Assembly: GCA_030562195.1 (NCBI GenBank)
Contig: CM060203.1
Location: 10,244,208-10,308,207 of the forward strand
Reading direction: 5' to 3'
Length of the DNA stretch: 64,000 nt
DNA from: Nipponacmea schrenckii
Lineage: Eukaryota; Mollusca; Gastropoda; Lottiidae
The position numbers and the translations under genes are program-made. Positions 47,873 through 60,625 of this stretch are shown here, in pieces; within the stretch, counting starts at the first letter, position 1, and every line of letters begins with the position of its first letter. Below the pieces are notes generated by a model, which saw nothing but the letters and a program-made list of their open reading frames with translations, searched no databases and was not told where the DNA came from.

Positions 47873-48958
47873 CTAGAATTGTTTACAATTATGAACGTAT
47901 TTCGAGAGCCTTAAAATATTATGTAGGCTAAATTTGCAATTACCTACATCTAGACAATATATTGAATATCATTTGACCTAGTTTTCAAAGTCATAAAATA
48001 ATTAGGTCACACCTTCCGTAACGGTTAATGATGGCGAAAATATGAAAATTATCAATTTTTGCTGTATTTAAGTACACTTATCTCTATGAATTTTTTAAGT
48101 AAGCCAAATTAAAAAATATCTACTCGTAGACAATATATTGAATATTATTTGACCTAATTTTCAAGGTCATAGATTAAGTGGGTCACACCTTCCGTACCCG
48201 TTAAAATTACCTAATTTTGAAAAAATCGAAATTTAAATAATTCGAAAGAAAATACGAAATTTGAAAATCGGTCTCCAAGAAAAGGTAGATTATGATCCAT
48301 TGTATCTATGTGCTAAATTTCATCAAAATCGGTCTATCAGTAGTGTCTGAATTTCGGATTTAAGAATTGTAACGAAAATTCAAAATGGCGGCCGATATGG
48401 CAGCTTGACCTAATTATTTAGGTCAAATCAATTACTATTGACAAGTTATTTATAAAACAGTTTTCACTTTTCACCTAGCAGTTATAGACCGGAAGTTACG
48501 TAATTACGTCATTTGAGGCTAAACCGGAAGTGGAATTTTTTTTTCACATTTTTTCAAAAATTATAAACATATCGCCTATCAACTGGTAAAGTTTCAAAAT
48601 TTTACCATTTATATTAAAGGAGAAATCACGGTCTGAAATTTTTGCCGATGACCCTTGAATATTGAATTGCAAATCGTGGGTAAAATATTTAACCTAATTA
48701 CATAAAACCTATAATTGTTAGTTGACAAATACATTGAAGTTTTCAAATCTGAAAATCCGGTCAAAATCGAACTGAAAATAAACTTGCTAAATCAAAAAAA
48801 CATGAACTTCCGGTTCTCACTTCCTGTCAGAGATAGAACTTCCGGTTTTGTTTTATTTGATAATAGAAATCATTCTAAGATCAACTGTAGATTTAGAATT
48901 TCTGCACCTTTTACCAGTTTGTCTGCAAACTCATCCAAGAATTACAAAAAAAAAAAAC
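47595..48958 (+). repeat. Duplicated segment, copy 1 (A4 plus flank)
   Basis: Matches 49827-51191 at a constant offset of 2232 bp with only a few substitutions and a 2-base A-tract difference. It includes 278 bp of non-repeat flank. Confidence 0.9.
47873..48957 (+). mobile_element. Family A Helentron-like repeat (copy A4), lacks the 3' palindrome
   Basis: It starts CTAGAATTGTTTACAATT, so the 5' hairpin stem is kept with a changed loop. It ends in the A-tract, where A5 begins directly, so the CCGAACG motif and palindrome are absent. Confidence 0.75.
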
Positions 48959-49326
48959 TAGAATTGCTTACAATTATGAACGTATTTCGAGAGCCTTAAA
49001 ATATTATGTAGGCTAAATTTGCAATTACCTACATCTAGACAATATATTGAATATCATTTGACCTAGTTTTTAAAGTCATAAAATAATTAGGTCACACCTT
49101 CCGTAACGGTTAATGATGGCGAAAATATGAAAATTATCAATTTTTGCTGTATTTAAGTACACTTATCTCTATGAATTTTTTAAGTAAGCCAAATTAAAAA
49201 ATATCTACTCGTAGACAATATATTGAATATTATTTGACCTAATTTTCAAGGTCATAGATTAAGTGGGTCACACCTTCCGTAGCCGTTAAAGTGACCTAAT
49301 TTTGAAAAAATCGAAATTTAGATAAT
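48958..49326 (+). mobile_element. Family A Helentron-like repeat (copy A5), cut by the gap
   Basis: The CTAGAATTG start directly follows the A4 A-tract. The sequence is lost at the N run. Confidence 0.75.
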
Positions 49327-49826
49327 NNNNNNNNNNNNNNNNNNNNNNNNNNNNNNNNNNNNNNNNNNNNNNNNNNNNNNNNNNNNNNNNNNNNNNNNNN
49401 NNNNNNNNNNNNNNNNNNNNNNNNNNNNNNNNNNNNNNNNNNNNNNNNNNNNNNNNNNNNNNNNNNNNNNNNNNNNNNNNNNNNNNNNNNNNNNNNNNNN
49501 NNNNNNNNNNNNNNNNNNNNNNNNNNNNNNNNNNNNNNNNNNNNNNNNNNNNNNNNNNNNNNNNNNNNNNNNNNNNNNNNNNNNNNNNNNNNNNNNNNNN
49601 NNNNNNNNNNNNNNNNNNNNNNNNNNNNNNNNNNNNNNNNNNNNNNNNNNNNNNNNNNNNNNNNNNNNNNNNNNNNNNNNNNNNNNNNNNNNNNNNNNNN
49701 NNNNNNNNNNNNNNNNNNNNNNNNNNNNNNNNNNNNNNNNNNNNNNNNNNNNNNNNNNNNNNNNNNNNNNNNNNNNNNNNNNNNNNNNNNNNNNNNNNNN
49801 NNNNNNNNNNNNNNNNNNNNNNNNNN
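49327..49826. other. Assembly gap (500 N)
   Basis: Exactly 500 N, a common placeholder length. The real length and content are unknown. Confidence 0.99.
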
Positions 49827-51191
49827 AATCAGGTTTTAATTAATATTCCACTATAACTTCAGAGTTTTATTACGTCAATATCACTAGAGTTCAAAAGTCA
49901 TAATAATCGAGTCAAGGAAGAAAATGAACGGTACTTTTGTGTACTTGTGTTATGTACAATTGATCTGAGAATATAGAACGATATATATTTATGTGTTGTG
50001 AATAATGCGTTCAAAACCTCTCCTCACCACTCCTACCTACCATCATAATGGTTCTGATAAATTAAAAGGCACATTTTTGTTGAGCTAAAGACATCGAATT
50101 ATAACTAGAATTGTTTACAATTATGAACGTATTTCGAGAGCCTTAAAATATTATGTAGGCTAAATTTGCAATTACCTACATTTAGACAATATATTGAATA
50201 TCATTTGACCTAGTTTTCAAAGTCATAAAATAATTAGGTCACACCTTCCGTAACGGTTAATGATGGCGAAAATATGAAAATTATCAATTTTTGCTGTATT
50301 TAAGTACACTTATCTCTATGAATTTTTTAAGTAAGCCAAATTAAAAAATATCTACTCGTAGACAATATATTGAATATTATTTGACCTAATTTTCAAGGTC
50401 ATAGATTAAGTGGGTCACACCTTCCGTACCCGTTAAAGTTACCTAATTTTGAAAAAATCGAAATTTAAATAAATCGAAAGAAAATACGAAATTTGAAAAT
50501 CGGTCTCCAAGAAAAGGTAGATAATGATCCATTGTATCTATGTGCTAAATTTCATCAAAATCGGTCTATCAGTAGTGTCTGAATTTCGGATTTAAGAATT
50601 GTAACGAAAATTCAAAATGGCGGCCGATATGGCAGCTTGACCTAATTATTTAGGTCAAATCAATTACTTTTTACAAGTTATTTATAAAACAGTTTTCACT
50701 TTTCACCTAGCAGTTATAGACCGGAAGTTACGTAATTACGTCATTTGAGGCTAAACCGGAAGTGGAATTTTTTTTTCACATTTTTTCAAAAATTATAAAC
50801 ATATCGCCTATCAACTGGTAAAGTTTCAAAATTTTACCATTTATATTAAAGGAGAAATCACGGTCTGAAATTTTTGCCGATGACCCTTGAATATTGAATT
50901 GCAAATCGTGGGTAAAATATTTAACCTAATTACATAAAACCTATAATTGTTAGTTGACAAATACATTGAAGTTTTCAAATCTGAAAATCCGGTCAAAATT
51001 GAACTGAAAATAAACTTGCTAAAGCAAAAAAACATGAACTTCCGGTTCTCACTTCCTGTCAGAGATAGAACTTCCGGTTTTGTTTTATTTGATAATAGAA
51101 ATCATTCTAAGATCAACTGTAGATTTAGAATTTCTGCACCTTTTACCAGTTTGTCTGCAAACTCATCCAAGAATTACAAAAAAAAAAAAAA
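49827..51191 (+). repeat. Duplicated segment, copy 2
   Basis: Near-identical to 47595-48958 (see that entry). It begins exactly at the end of the gap. Confidence 0.9.
50105..51191 (+). mobile_element. Family A Helentron-like repeat (copy A6), lacks the 3' palindrome
   Basis: It shares private variants with A4 (CTAGAATTGTTTAC start, CCTAATTACATAAAACC). It ends in an A-tract followed directly by the family B start CTAGAACTG at 51192. Confidence 0.75.
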
Positions 51192-53788
51192 CTAGAACTG
51201 TGAACAGCTCCGAGCGTGGCAACTATGCGTTATCCCATGGATTTCGAACATTTTGAAACTTCTAACCTGCTAGCTTTCAATTCCGGTACTTTTCAGCCTA
51301 CAATTGTAAGCGTAAACTTTCCGCTATATAGGCAATTTTTTCTACTATAAGTTTCTACTATCAGTTCCTTATTAGATTTTTGTACATGTCTAAGATTTCG
51401 GTAGGATATTTACATAAATTCCAAACTAAAATTTAAGTAGGTAGTAAGATGTCAATTTGTCATGAAATTTAAACTCTCTATATTCAAATTTAAACATTAT
51501 TTTGTAACTTTGGTTGTAATTAACATAGAGAGAAAATTCAAGCTATGTGATAATTTGCTAATTCACAGCTTTATAAAGAGATATTTTTACGTATTTCGAC
51601 TTTGGCGAAAACGTATTGTAATCGTTCGGATTATTTTATTTTTTTTTTTTTGTAATTCTTGGATGAGTTTGCAGACAAACTGGTAAAAGGTGCAGAAATT
51701 CTAAATCTACAGTTGATCTTAGAATGATTTCTATTATCAAATAAAACAAAACCGGAAGTTCTATCTCTGACCGGAAGTGAGAACTGGAAGTTGAGGTTTT
51801 TTTGCTTTAGCAAGTTTATTTTCACTTCGATTTTGACCGGATTTTCAGATTTGAAAACTTCAATGTATTTGTCAACTAACAATTATAGGTTTTATGCAAT
51901 TAAGTTAAATATTATACCCACGATTTGCAATTCAATATTCAAGGGTCATCGGCAAAAATTTCAGACCGTGATTTCTCCTTTAATATAAATGGTAAAATTT
52001 TGAAACTTTACCAGTTGATAGGCGATATGATTATAATTTTTGAAAAAATGTGAAAAAAAAAATTCCACTTCCGGTTTAGCCTCAAATGACGTAATTACGT
52101 AACTTCCGGTCTAAAACTGCTAGGTGAAAAGTGAAAACTGTTTTATAAATAACTTGTCAATAGTAATTGATTTGACCTAAATAATTAGGTCAAGCTGCCA
52201 TATAGGCCGCCATTTTGAATTTTTGTTACAATTCTTAAATCCGAAATTCAGACACTATTGATAGACCGATTTTGATGAAATTTAACACATAGATACATTG
52301 GATCATTATCTACCTTTTCTTGGAGATCGATTTTTAAATTTCGTATTTTTTTTCGAATTATTCAAATTTCGATTTTTTCAAAATTAGGTCACTTTAACGG
52401 CTACGGAAGGTGTGACCCACTTAATCTATGACCTTGAAAATTAAGTCAAATAATATTCAATATATTGTCTACGAGTAGGTATTTTTTTATTTGGCTTACT
52501 TAAAAATTCACAGAGATAAGTGTACTTAAATACAGCAAAAATTGATAATTTTCATATTTTCGCCATTTTTAACCGTTACGGAAGGTATGACCTAATTATT
52601 TTATGAGTTTGAAAACTAGGTCAAATGATATTCAATATATTGTCTAGATGTAGGTCATTGCAAATTTAGCCTACATAATATTTTAAGGCTCTCGAAATAC
52701 GTTCATAATTGTAAGCAATTCTAGTTTGAATTTGTATACAAAAATTTTACAAAAAAATAAATAAATTTTATTAGCAATTGGAATTTTTTTCTTCTCGAGG
52801 GATGCAAATTATTTTGTATAGCTAATGTACCGTTTTTGCTTACATTCTTGAATTACACGGGATGTAGGGTCGCCTGAAATGAGATAAAAAAAAAACGGAA
52901 GTCCCCACGCCCAAACCGGAAGTGATCAAAAAATTTTGATGATATATTTTTAATTGTGTTGCGTATCTATCTATATCCTGTAAATTTCAGATCGATCCGA
53001 ACATTAGAGCCCGAAAGTGTAACATAACCATTCAAAATTGCAAAATAGTCAGATTTCGGTGGGCTATAAAACCGGAAGTTAATATTTGTCATGCAATATC
53101 AGCACATCTATAGACAGCTGAGGTCAATGACATTCTACATCTCAAATGTCAAGGTCATTTAAGGTCAAGGTCACGAGATATAGAGTTTTAAATTTTCGAA
53201 AAATTCGAACGGGCATAAAAAAAATTCAAATTCGAAAATCAAAATTCTGTTCCCAACATTTTTTAGATAAAGTATCAAGGTTTCGATAAACACCAAAATC
53301 ATAAAAATCGGTTAATAATTGGCGGACTTATTAAATTTTTAAGAAAATTTGCCATTTTTGAAAACTGCGCATGCTCAACATTCAATTTAATTTTTCTTCA
53401 TCTCAGGGGATTAAAATCATTTAATATAGCTAAAATATACTGATTTTGTTTAGAATCTTGAATTACATCGGAAGCAGGGTCGCCCGACATGAGACGAAAA
53501 AACCGGAAGTCCCCACGCCCAAACCGGAAGTGATCAAAAAATGTTGATGATGTAGTTTTAATTGCGCTGCCTATCTATCTATATCCTGTAAATTTCAGAC
53601 CGATCCGACTATTAGGGCCCGAGCTAGCTTGAAATCTTATTTGCATATTATGCAATTAGCCACTTTCGGTTTAGCGAAAATCTCATGTTAGATATTCATT
53701 TTTGATTCCAGCCCATATAAAAACCATTGGTGAAAACAGAAATAGTCTATCTTTTTCCGTTTGGGCTAGCGAGCTTCCCAAAAAAAAA
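51192..53788 (+). mobile_element. Family B Helentron-like repeat (copy B2), interrupted by A7
   Basis: CTAGAACTGTGAACAGCTCC start with GCGTGGCAA. The body is interrupted at a T-tract by A7 (51588-52724) and continues through the two ~600-bp blocks to an A-tract. B3 begins there, so the 3' palindrome is missing. Confidence 0.7.
51588..52724 (-). mobile_element. Family A Helentron-like repeat (copy A7), inverted, inside B2
   Basis: The complete unit in reverse runs from CTAGAATTG (52724 downwards) to the palindrome and ACGTAA at 51588. The host sequence reads GAGATA(T)n before and (T)nGAATTTGTAT after. The uninterrupted version is present at 54176-54200 in B3. Confidence 0.8.
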
Positions 53789-56700
53789 CTAGAACTGTGA
53801 ACAGCTCCGAGCGTGGCAACTGTGCGTTATTCCATGGATTTCGAACATTTTGAAACTTCTAACCTGCTAGCTTTCAATTCTGGTACTTTTCAGACTACAA
53901 TTGTAAGCGTAAACTTTCCGCTAAATAGGCAATTTTTTCTACTATAAGTTTCTACTATCAGTTCCTTATTAGATTTTTGTACATGTCTAAGATTTCGGTA
54001 GGATATTTACATAAATTCCAAACTAAAATTTAAGTAGGTAGTAAGATGTCAATTTGTCATGTAATTTAAAGTCTCTATATTCAAATTTAAACATTATTTT
54101 GTAACTTTGGTTGTAATTAACATTGAGAGAAAATTCAAGCTATGTGATAATTTGCTAATTCACAGCTTTATAAAGAGATATTTTTTGAATTTGTATGCAA
54201 AAATTTTACAAAAAAATAAATAAATTTTATTAGCAATTGGAATTTTTTTCTTCTCGAGGGATGCAAATTATTTTGTATACCTAATGTACTGTTTTTTCTT
54301 ACATTCTTGAATTACACGGGATGTAGGGTCGCCTGAAATGAGATAAAAAAAAAAACGGAAGTCCCCACGCCCAAACCGGAAGTGATCAAAAAATTTTGAT
54401 GATATATTTTTAATTGTGTTGCGTATCTATCTATATCCTGTAAATTTCAGATCGATCCGAACATTAGAGCCCGAAAGTGTAACATAACCATCCAAAATTG
54501 CAAAATAGTCAGATTTCGGTGGGCTATAAAACCGGAAGTTAATATTTGTCATGCAATATCAGCACATCTATAGACAGCTGAGGTCAATGACATTCTACAT
54601 CTCAAATGTCAAGGTCATTCAAGGTCAAGGTCACGAGATATAGAGTTTTAAATTTTCGAAAAATTCGAACGGGCATAAAAAAAAATTCAAATTCGAAAAT
54701 CAAAATTCTGTTCCCAACATTTTTTAGATAAAGTATCAAGGTCTCGATAAACACCAAAATCATAAAAATCGGTTAATAATTGGCGGACTTATTAAATTTT
54801 AAAGAAAATTTGCCATTTTTGAAAACTGCGCATGCGCAACATTCAATTTAATTTTTCTTCATCTCAGGGGATTAAAATCATTTAGTATAGCTAAAATATA
54901 CTGATTTTGTTTAGAATCTTGAATTACATCGGAAGCAGGGTCGCCCGACATGAGACGAAAAAACCGGAAGTCCCCACGCCCAAACCGGAAGTGATCAAAA
55001 AATTTTGATGATGTAGTTTTAATTGCGCTGCCTATCTATCTATATCCTGTAAATTTCAGACCGATGCGACTATTAGGGCCCGAGCTAGGTTGAAATCTTA
55101 TTTGCATATTATGCAATTAGCCACTTTCGGTTTAGCGAAAATTTCATGTTAGATATTCATTTTTGATTCCAGCCCATATAAAAACCATCGGTGAAAACAG
55201 AAATAGTCTATCTTTTTCCGTTTGGGCTAGCGAGCTTCCCACAGATGTAATGCGCTGACCGATATAAGTGAAGAATTGGAAGTTTACCCGGATATGCCAC
55301 GCCCATCTCATTTATTTTGGCGTAAATCTAATCACATTTAAAATGTATATTCGCGGTACAAATTTGAAGCTTGTGCATCTTATAGATCGCGAGATATACA
55401 CACATACATTTCAAAAAAGCAAAATGTACTTTAATTTTAAAAGTGCAAAAATTAAATTTTCATTTTGGAAACTTTTCTTGTACATCGCTAGAAAGAGGAC
55501 AAAAGGCGCCTTAAGAATCTGAAAAAAATAACCCTCTAAATTAATTAGGTCACGCTCTAGAGCAGTCCAAAATTGCGAGTTTTTCTGTTTTCGGGCAGCT
55601 ATAAACCGGAAGTAGACGTCGAAGGTAAAATATCAATTTGTCAACTGAAAGCCAAAACCCGTGACCTATGACCTTGTAAAGGTCAAGGTCACCAAAGGTC
55701 AAGGTCACGAGAAAGAAGCCCCACAACTCGAAAAAAACTGATACTTTTTGCTAGTGTAGCAAATTGCAACAACAGGCCGAAGCATCTGATTTTTCGGGAT
55801 CCACTGGCCAAAGCAATGAGGTATCTGTGTGCAAGGTACTTTTTTTTTAAAACGTTATTTCCTACAGCCGTAATTCGCTGACCCATATAAATGGTAAAAT
55901 GAAATTTTACCCGGATGTGCAAACGCCCATCTCATTTTTTTATATGAATGTAATCACTTTCAAAATGTATATTCACGTTACAAATTTGAAGCTTGTACAT
56001 CTAATAGATCACGAGATATACACACATACATTTCCAAAAAACGCAAATACGGCAAAATGTACTTTTATTTTCAAAAATCAAAAAATTCAATTTTCATTTT
56101 AAAAACCTTTGTTATACATCGTTGGAAAGAGGACAAAAAGCACTTTAAGAATCTGAAAACAATAACACTCTAAATTAATTAGGTCACGCTCTAGAGCAGT
56201 CCAAAGTTGCGAATTTCGCTGTTTTTGGGGAGTTATAAAACCGGAAGTAAACGTCGGAGGTCAAAGGTCAAAATATCAACTGATAGCCAAGGTTAATGAC
56301 CTTTGATCTACTAAAGGTCATGGTCACCAAAGGTCAAGGTCACGAGAAATAAGCCCCCAAACTTTGAAAAAATTCAACCGGATGTTGCAAAAATGCAAAA
56401 GCGAAATTCAAAAATTGACTTCCAATGTTTTTTTGCAATTTTTATGTTCTTTCATTTGACACCAAAATCATCTCAATCGGATAAGCCATAATGTCTGAAT
56501 TAAATTCGCGCAATTTCAGAAAAATCAAAATGGCGGCGAAAGTTGCGCATGCGGCCTTGATTTTATTTTCCTCGTTTTTTTGTATGGCTAATGGCTACCG
56601 AATTAAACAAGTTTGAATCTCATACATTAATAAACCCGGAAGTTATTCAACCGGACGTAAAACTCCATTTTTCGCAAAAACCGGAAGTGACGCAAAAATT

Positions 56701-57108
56701 TTTGACCTATTTTTTGAAAATAGTTTCAGGGGATTCTTATGCTAAATTTTTTTTCAGATCGATCACACAAAAAACAAAAAAGTTGAAAAAAATTGCAAAA
56801 TACGGCAAAAAAATGTGTGCTACGAATCTTTGAAAATTGAAATTTTTGAACTGCTATCTGATCAGAAGTTACTTGCAGATTACAAAAATGAAAACTCGAA
56901 GAAAATCGATCAAAAATTGCGACAGCTAGAGCCAATTTGCTACTTTTTAAACAAGTTGCAACGCAGCACTTCCGGTTGTGCAAAAATGTTCCATTTTATA
57001 TTTATGCAACACGTCGCCACTACAGAAGGTCTAGAGAAGTTGAGTCAATGTTGCAACTATTGCAGTCTAGGCGCAGTGAGGTGTGTAAATTTCGAAAAAA
57101 AAAAAAAA
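53789..57108 (+). mobile_element. Family B Helentron-like repeat (copy B3), enlarged body
   Basis: Starts CTAGAACTGTGAACAGCTCC and keeps the two ~600-bp blocks. At the point where other copies enter the A-tract (GCGAGCTTCCCA, about 55240) it instead continues into a second pair of related blocks (starting near 55243 and 55864, ~620 bp apart). These have their own CCGGAAGT and AAGGTCA motifs and AAAATGGCGGC at about 56527. It ends in an A-tract abutting B4. Confidence 0.7.
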
Positions 57109-59612
57109 CTAGAACTGTGAACAGCTCCGAGCGTGGCAACTATGCGTTATCCCATGGATTTCGAACATTTTGAAACTTCTAACCTGCTAGCTTTCAATTC
57201 CGGTACTTTTCAGCCTACAATTGTAAGCGTAAACCTTCCGCTATAGAGGCAATTTTTTCTACTATAAGTTTCTACTATCAGTTCCTTATTAGTTTTTTGT
57301 ACATGTTTAAGTTTTTCGGTAGGATATTTACATAAATTCCAAACCAAATTTTAAGTAGGTAGTAAGATGAAAATTTGTCATAAAATTTTAAAAACTCTCT
57401 ATATTCAAATTTAAACATTATTTTGTAACTTTGGTTGTAATTAACATAGAGAGAAAATTCAAGCTATGTGATCATTTGCTTATTCACAGCTTTATAAAGA
57501 GATTTTTTTTGAATTTGTATGAAAAAATTTTTACAAAAAAATAAATTTTATTAGGGTTATCAGATTATATCATTAGATTAATTTACTCTTTGGCCACCTG
57601 TGTGCGTTGAACCGTGACTAAAGTGGTCAATAGTTCATCTGTGTTTTATAAGACTTATATGTCTGCTACTCTTCACATGCCTGTATTTGACATTTTTTTT
57701 TATAAAATCATTTCTATTTAAGATACGAACAAAATTCGAACTGATCAATGACAAGCGAATTTACTTCTTTAACTTGATGCATGTTTTGAATTTGAATGGA
57801 AATATTTTAAGAAATTACATAATCAGATTAATTTTTTCCCCCAGCTCAGTGATTTGACAAGTAGGTGTGAAAATTTAAACCACCAGTTTTACTGACATGT
57901 TATATAACAGCCTTTAACACCCTGACTGATCAATTTGAAACAGATTTTATGAAATAAAAAACCCAAAATTGGTATTTATTTTGTTAATTTATTATCTATA
58001 AATAAATGCTTAAATTTTCATGGTAAAACGACCATGTCGCATATCATTTAAGAGACAATTTAATTTGGAGTCCAATGATGTATACCACATTGATGTGGGA
58101 TGAATATATTTTATGTTAGTACTGGAGTTGTAAAAGTTAATTTTGCTTTTTTAAAATATGCTTCTGCACTTTTGGCATATATCCTTTATTGAAGAGTTTT
58201 GAGGCTATTATAAAACAGAAAATCTCAAGTCAATGTGTTCATAAGGAAATGTAATATTGCCGTTCAAAGTTTCAAAAATGTCAGAATTCGGTTGGCTATA
58301 AAACCCAGAAGTTGATATTTTTCATTCAATATTGTCATATCTATAGACAGCTGAGGTCAAGGCCATTCTATATGGAAAAATTTCAAGGTCATTGAAGGTG
58401 AAGGTCACAAGATATAGAATTTCAAATTTTCAAAAAATTCAAACGGGCATAAAATAAATTTATGTTCGAAAATCAAAATTCTGTTTCAAACATCCTTTAG
58501 ATAAGGGAGCAAGGTTTTGATAGATACCAAAATCATACAAATCGGATAATAAATGACGGACTAATTAAATTTTAAAGAAAATTTGCCATTCTGGGAAAAA
58601 TGGCGCATGCGCAACTAGCAAATTTGGGAATTTTTTTTTTTCCCGAGGGATGCAAATTATTTTGTATAGCTAATATATACTGTTTTTGCTTACATTCTTG
58701 AATTACATGGGATGTAGGGTCACCTGAAATGAGATAAAAAAAAAAGGAAGTCCCCACGCCCAAACCGAAAGTGATCAAAAAATTTTGATGATATATTTTT
58801 TAAATTTTGTTGCGTATCTATCTATATCCTGTAAATTTCAGATCGATCCGAACATTAGAGCCCGAAAGTGTAACATAACCGTCCAAAATTGCAAAATAGT
58901 CAGATTTCGGTGGGCTATAAAACCGGAAGTTAATATTTGTCATGCAATATCAGCACATCTATAGACAGCTGAGGTCAAGGACATTCTACATCTCAAATGT
59001 CAAGGTCATTGAAGGTCAAGGTCACGAGATATAGAGTTTTAAATTTTCGAAAAATTCGAAAAGGGCATAAAAAAAATTCAAATTCGAAAATCAAAAATTT
59101 TGTTCCCAACATTTTTTAGATAAAATATCAAGGTTTCGATAGACACCAAAATCATAAAAATCGGTTAATAATTGGCGGACTTATTAAATTTTTAAGAAAA
59201 TTTGCTATTTTTTAAAATTGCGCATGCGCAAAAATTCAATTTAATTTTTCTTCATCTCAGGGGATTAAAATCATTTAGTATAGCTAAAATATACTGTTTT
59301 TGTTTAGAATCTTGAATTACATGGGAAGCAGGGTCGCCCGACATGTGACGAAAAAACCGGAAGTCCCCACGCCCAAACCGGAAGTGATCAAAAAATTTTG
59401 ATGATGTAGTTTTAATTGCGCTGCCTATCTATCTATATCCTGTAAATTTCAGACCGATGCGACTATTAGGGCCCGAGCTAGCTTGAAATCTTATTTGCAT
59501 ATTATGCAATTAGCCACTTTCGGGTTAGCGAAAATTTCATGTTAGCCCATATAAAGACCATTGGTGAAAACAGAAATAGTCTATCTTTTTCCGTTTGGTC
59601 TAGCGAGCTTCC

Positions 59613-59653
<41 letters not shown>

Positions 59654-59701
59654 ATAATAATCCGAACGAAAACAAAGCGTGACAAATTTCATTTGCCACG
59701 C
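57109..59701 (+). mobile_element. Family B Helentron-like repeat (copy B4) with complete 3' end
   Basis: The 5' part (57109-57554) matches other B copies. 57555-58250 is unrelated. From about 58255 to 59620 the B body resumes, followed by a long A-tract, CCGAACGAAAACAAA and the palindrome at 59677-59701. It could be one element with replaced or inserted sequence, or two fragments. Confidence 0.65.
59677..59701 (+). repeat. Family B 3' palindrome
   Basis: GCGTGACAAAT / ATTTGCCACGC arms, identical to 10726-10750. Confidence 0.85.
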
Positions 59702-59724
59702 AAAAAAAAAAAAAAAAAAGAATT

Positions 59725-59771
59725 GACAAACCGAAAACAAACTGGGACTTTGCGGTAGCAAAGTCCCACAA
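59725..59771 (+). repeat. Family D 3' end, no partner in window
   Basis: CCGAAAACAAACT precedes a perfect 10-bp stem GGGACTTTGC / GCAAAGTCCC with loop GGTA (59744-59767). The layout equals the 3' ends of families A-C with a different palindrome. No 5' CTAGA end carrying GGGACTTTGC is present in this window. Confidence 0.65.
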
Positions 59772-59830
59772 CTAGAGCCGTACGCCTAACGGCACTGAAG
59801 CAGTGCGTTCCATCCAGGGATTCGTTCGTT
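59772..59830 (+). repeat. Family C 5' end
   Basis: CTAGAG is followed by the 5' hairpin GCCGT/ACGGC, then GCAGTGCGTTC at 59800-59810. The last equals an arm of the palindrome at 62179-62203. How far the element body extends is unclear. Confidence 0.6.
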
Positions 59831-60139
59831 AAGCAAAAGACAAAAAGGGTTTATTAAAATAAAAAAAATGTGCACCAGAAATGGATTTTGATTTCATAAC
59901 AAACGCTCCCATACCCCCCTTTTCCCCCTTTCCCCTCTTTGCCCCTCCCCATCCTTAGCCCTCATCATCAATTAAGATAGATAATAAGTTAAAATCATAA
60001 TAAAAAAATGGATAGAGGGTCGTTAATCTAAAAAAGATATCCGGATCGCCGAAACTCATATTTGTAAATCGCCCAAACGTAGAGAATAATACCCAATGCA
60101 ATGTAAATTGTTTTATATATTAAATTCGCAATTTTCAAA
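59831..60139. other. Non-coding stretch
   Basis: A pyrimidine-rich patch (CCCCCTTTTCCCCC type, about 59910-59960) and otherwise AT-rich sequence. No gene is seen. It may be body sequence of the family C repeat. Confidence 0.4.
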
Positions 60140-60625
60140 GCAGGAATTCTGAGATACAACACCTAGAAGAATCAAAAGTATATTCATTTATCTTAATATT
60201 TATCCTACTTTAAAAGTGGCAAAACAGTGGTAAGGGTGGTTCTGATGTCGACAAACATGACATATGGCTTGGTAATAATTGGCGGGGGGGGGGGGGGGGG
60301 TGTCTGATGGAATTTTCGGATTAAAAGCAGGAATTCCGAGATACTACACCTAGTAGAATCAAAAGTATATTCATTTATCTTTATATTTATCCTAGTCACA
60401 AAGTGGCAAAACAGTGGTAAGGGTGGCTTTGATGTTGACAAACACGATTTACGAATGCTTATAACTAGCTTCTTATGGGAGATGGGGTGGGGTAGCTTCT
60501 GATGGAATTTTTGGGTTAAAAGCAGGAATTCCGAGATACTACACCTAGTAGAATTTGAAGTATATTAACTTATCTTAATGTTTATTGTAGTCTAAAAGTG
60601 GCAAAACGATGGTAAGAGTGTTTTT
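60140..60625 (+). repeat. Three-copy ~190-bp tandem repeat
   Basis: Units begin at GCAGGAATTC at about 60140, 60328 and 60522. Each contains AGTGGCAAAAC.RTGGTAAG. The first unit carries a G-run (about 60283-60300). Confidence 0.85.

Noticed and set aside
44781..51191. Family A as a poly(A)-tailed SINE or LINE derivative
   Set aside because: The A-tract is internal in complete copies, being followed by a conserved motif and palindrome. The one clean empty site shows no long target duplication, and no tRNA-like or RT-related part is present.
59502..59771. Frames with long poly-Lys or poly-Phe runs across the homopolymers
   Set aside because: They are translation of A/T tracts, with no coding evidence.
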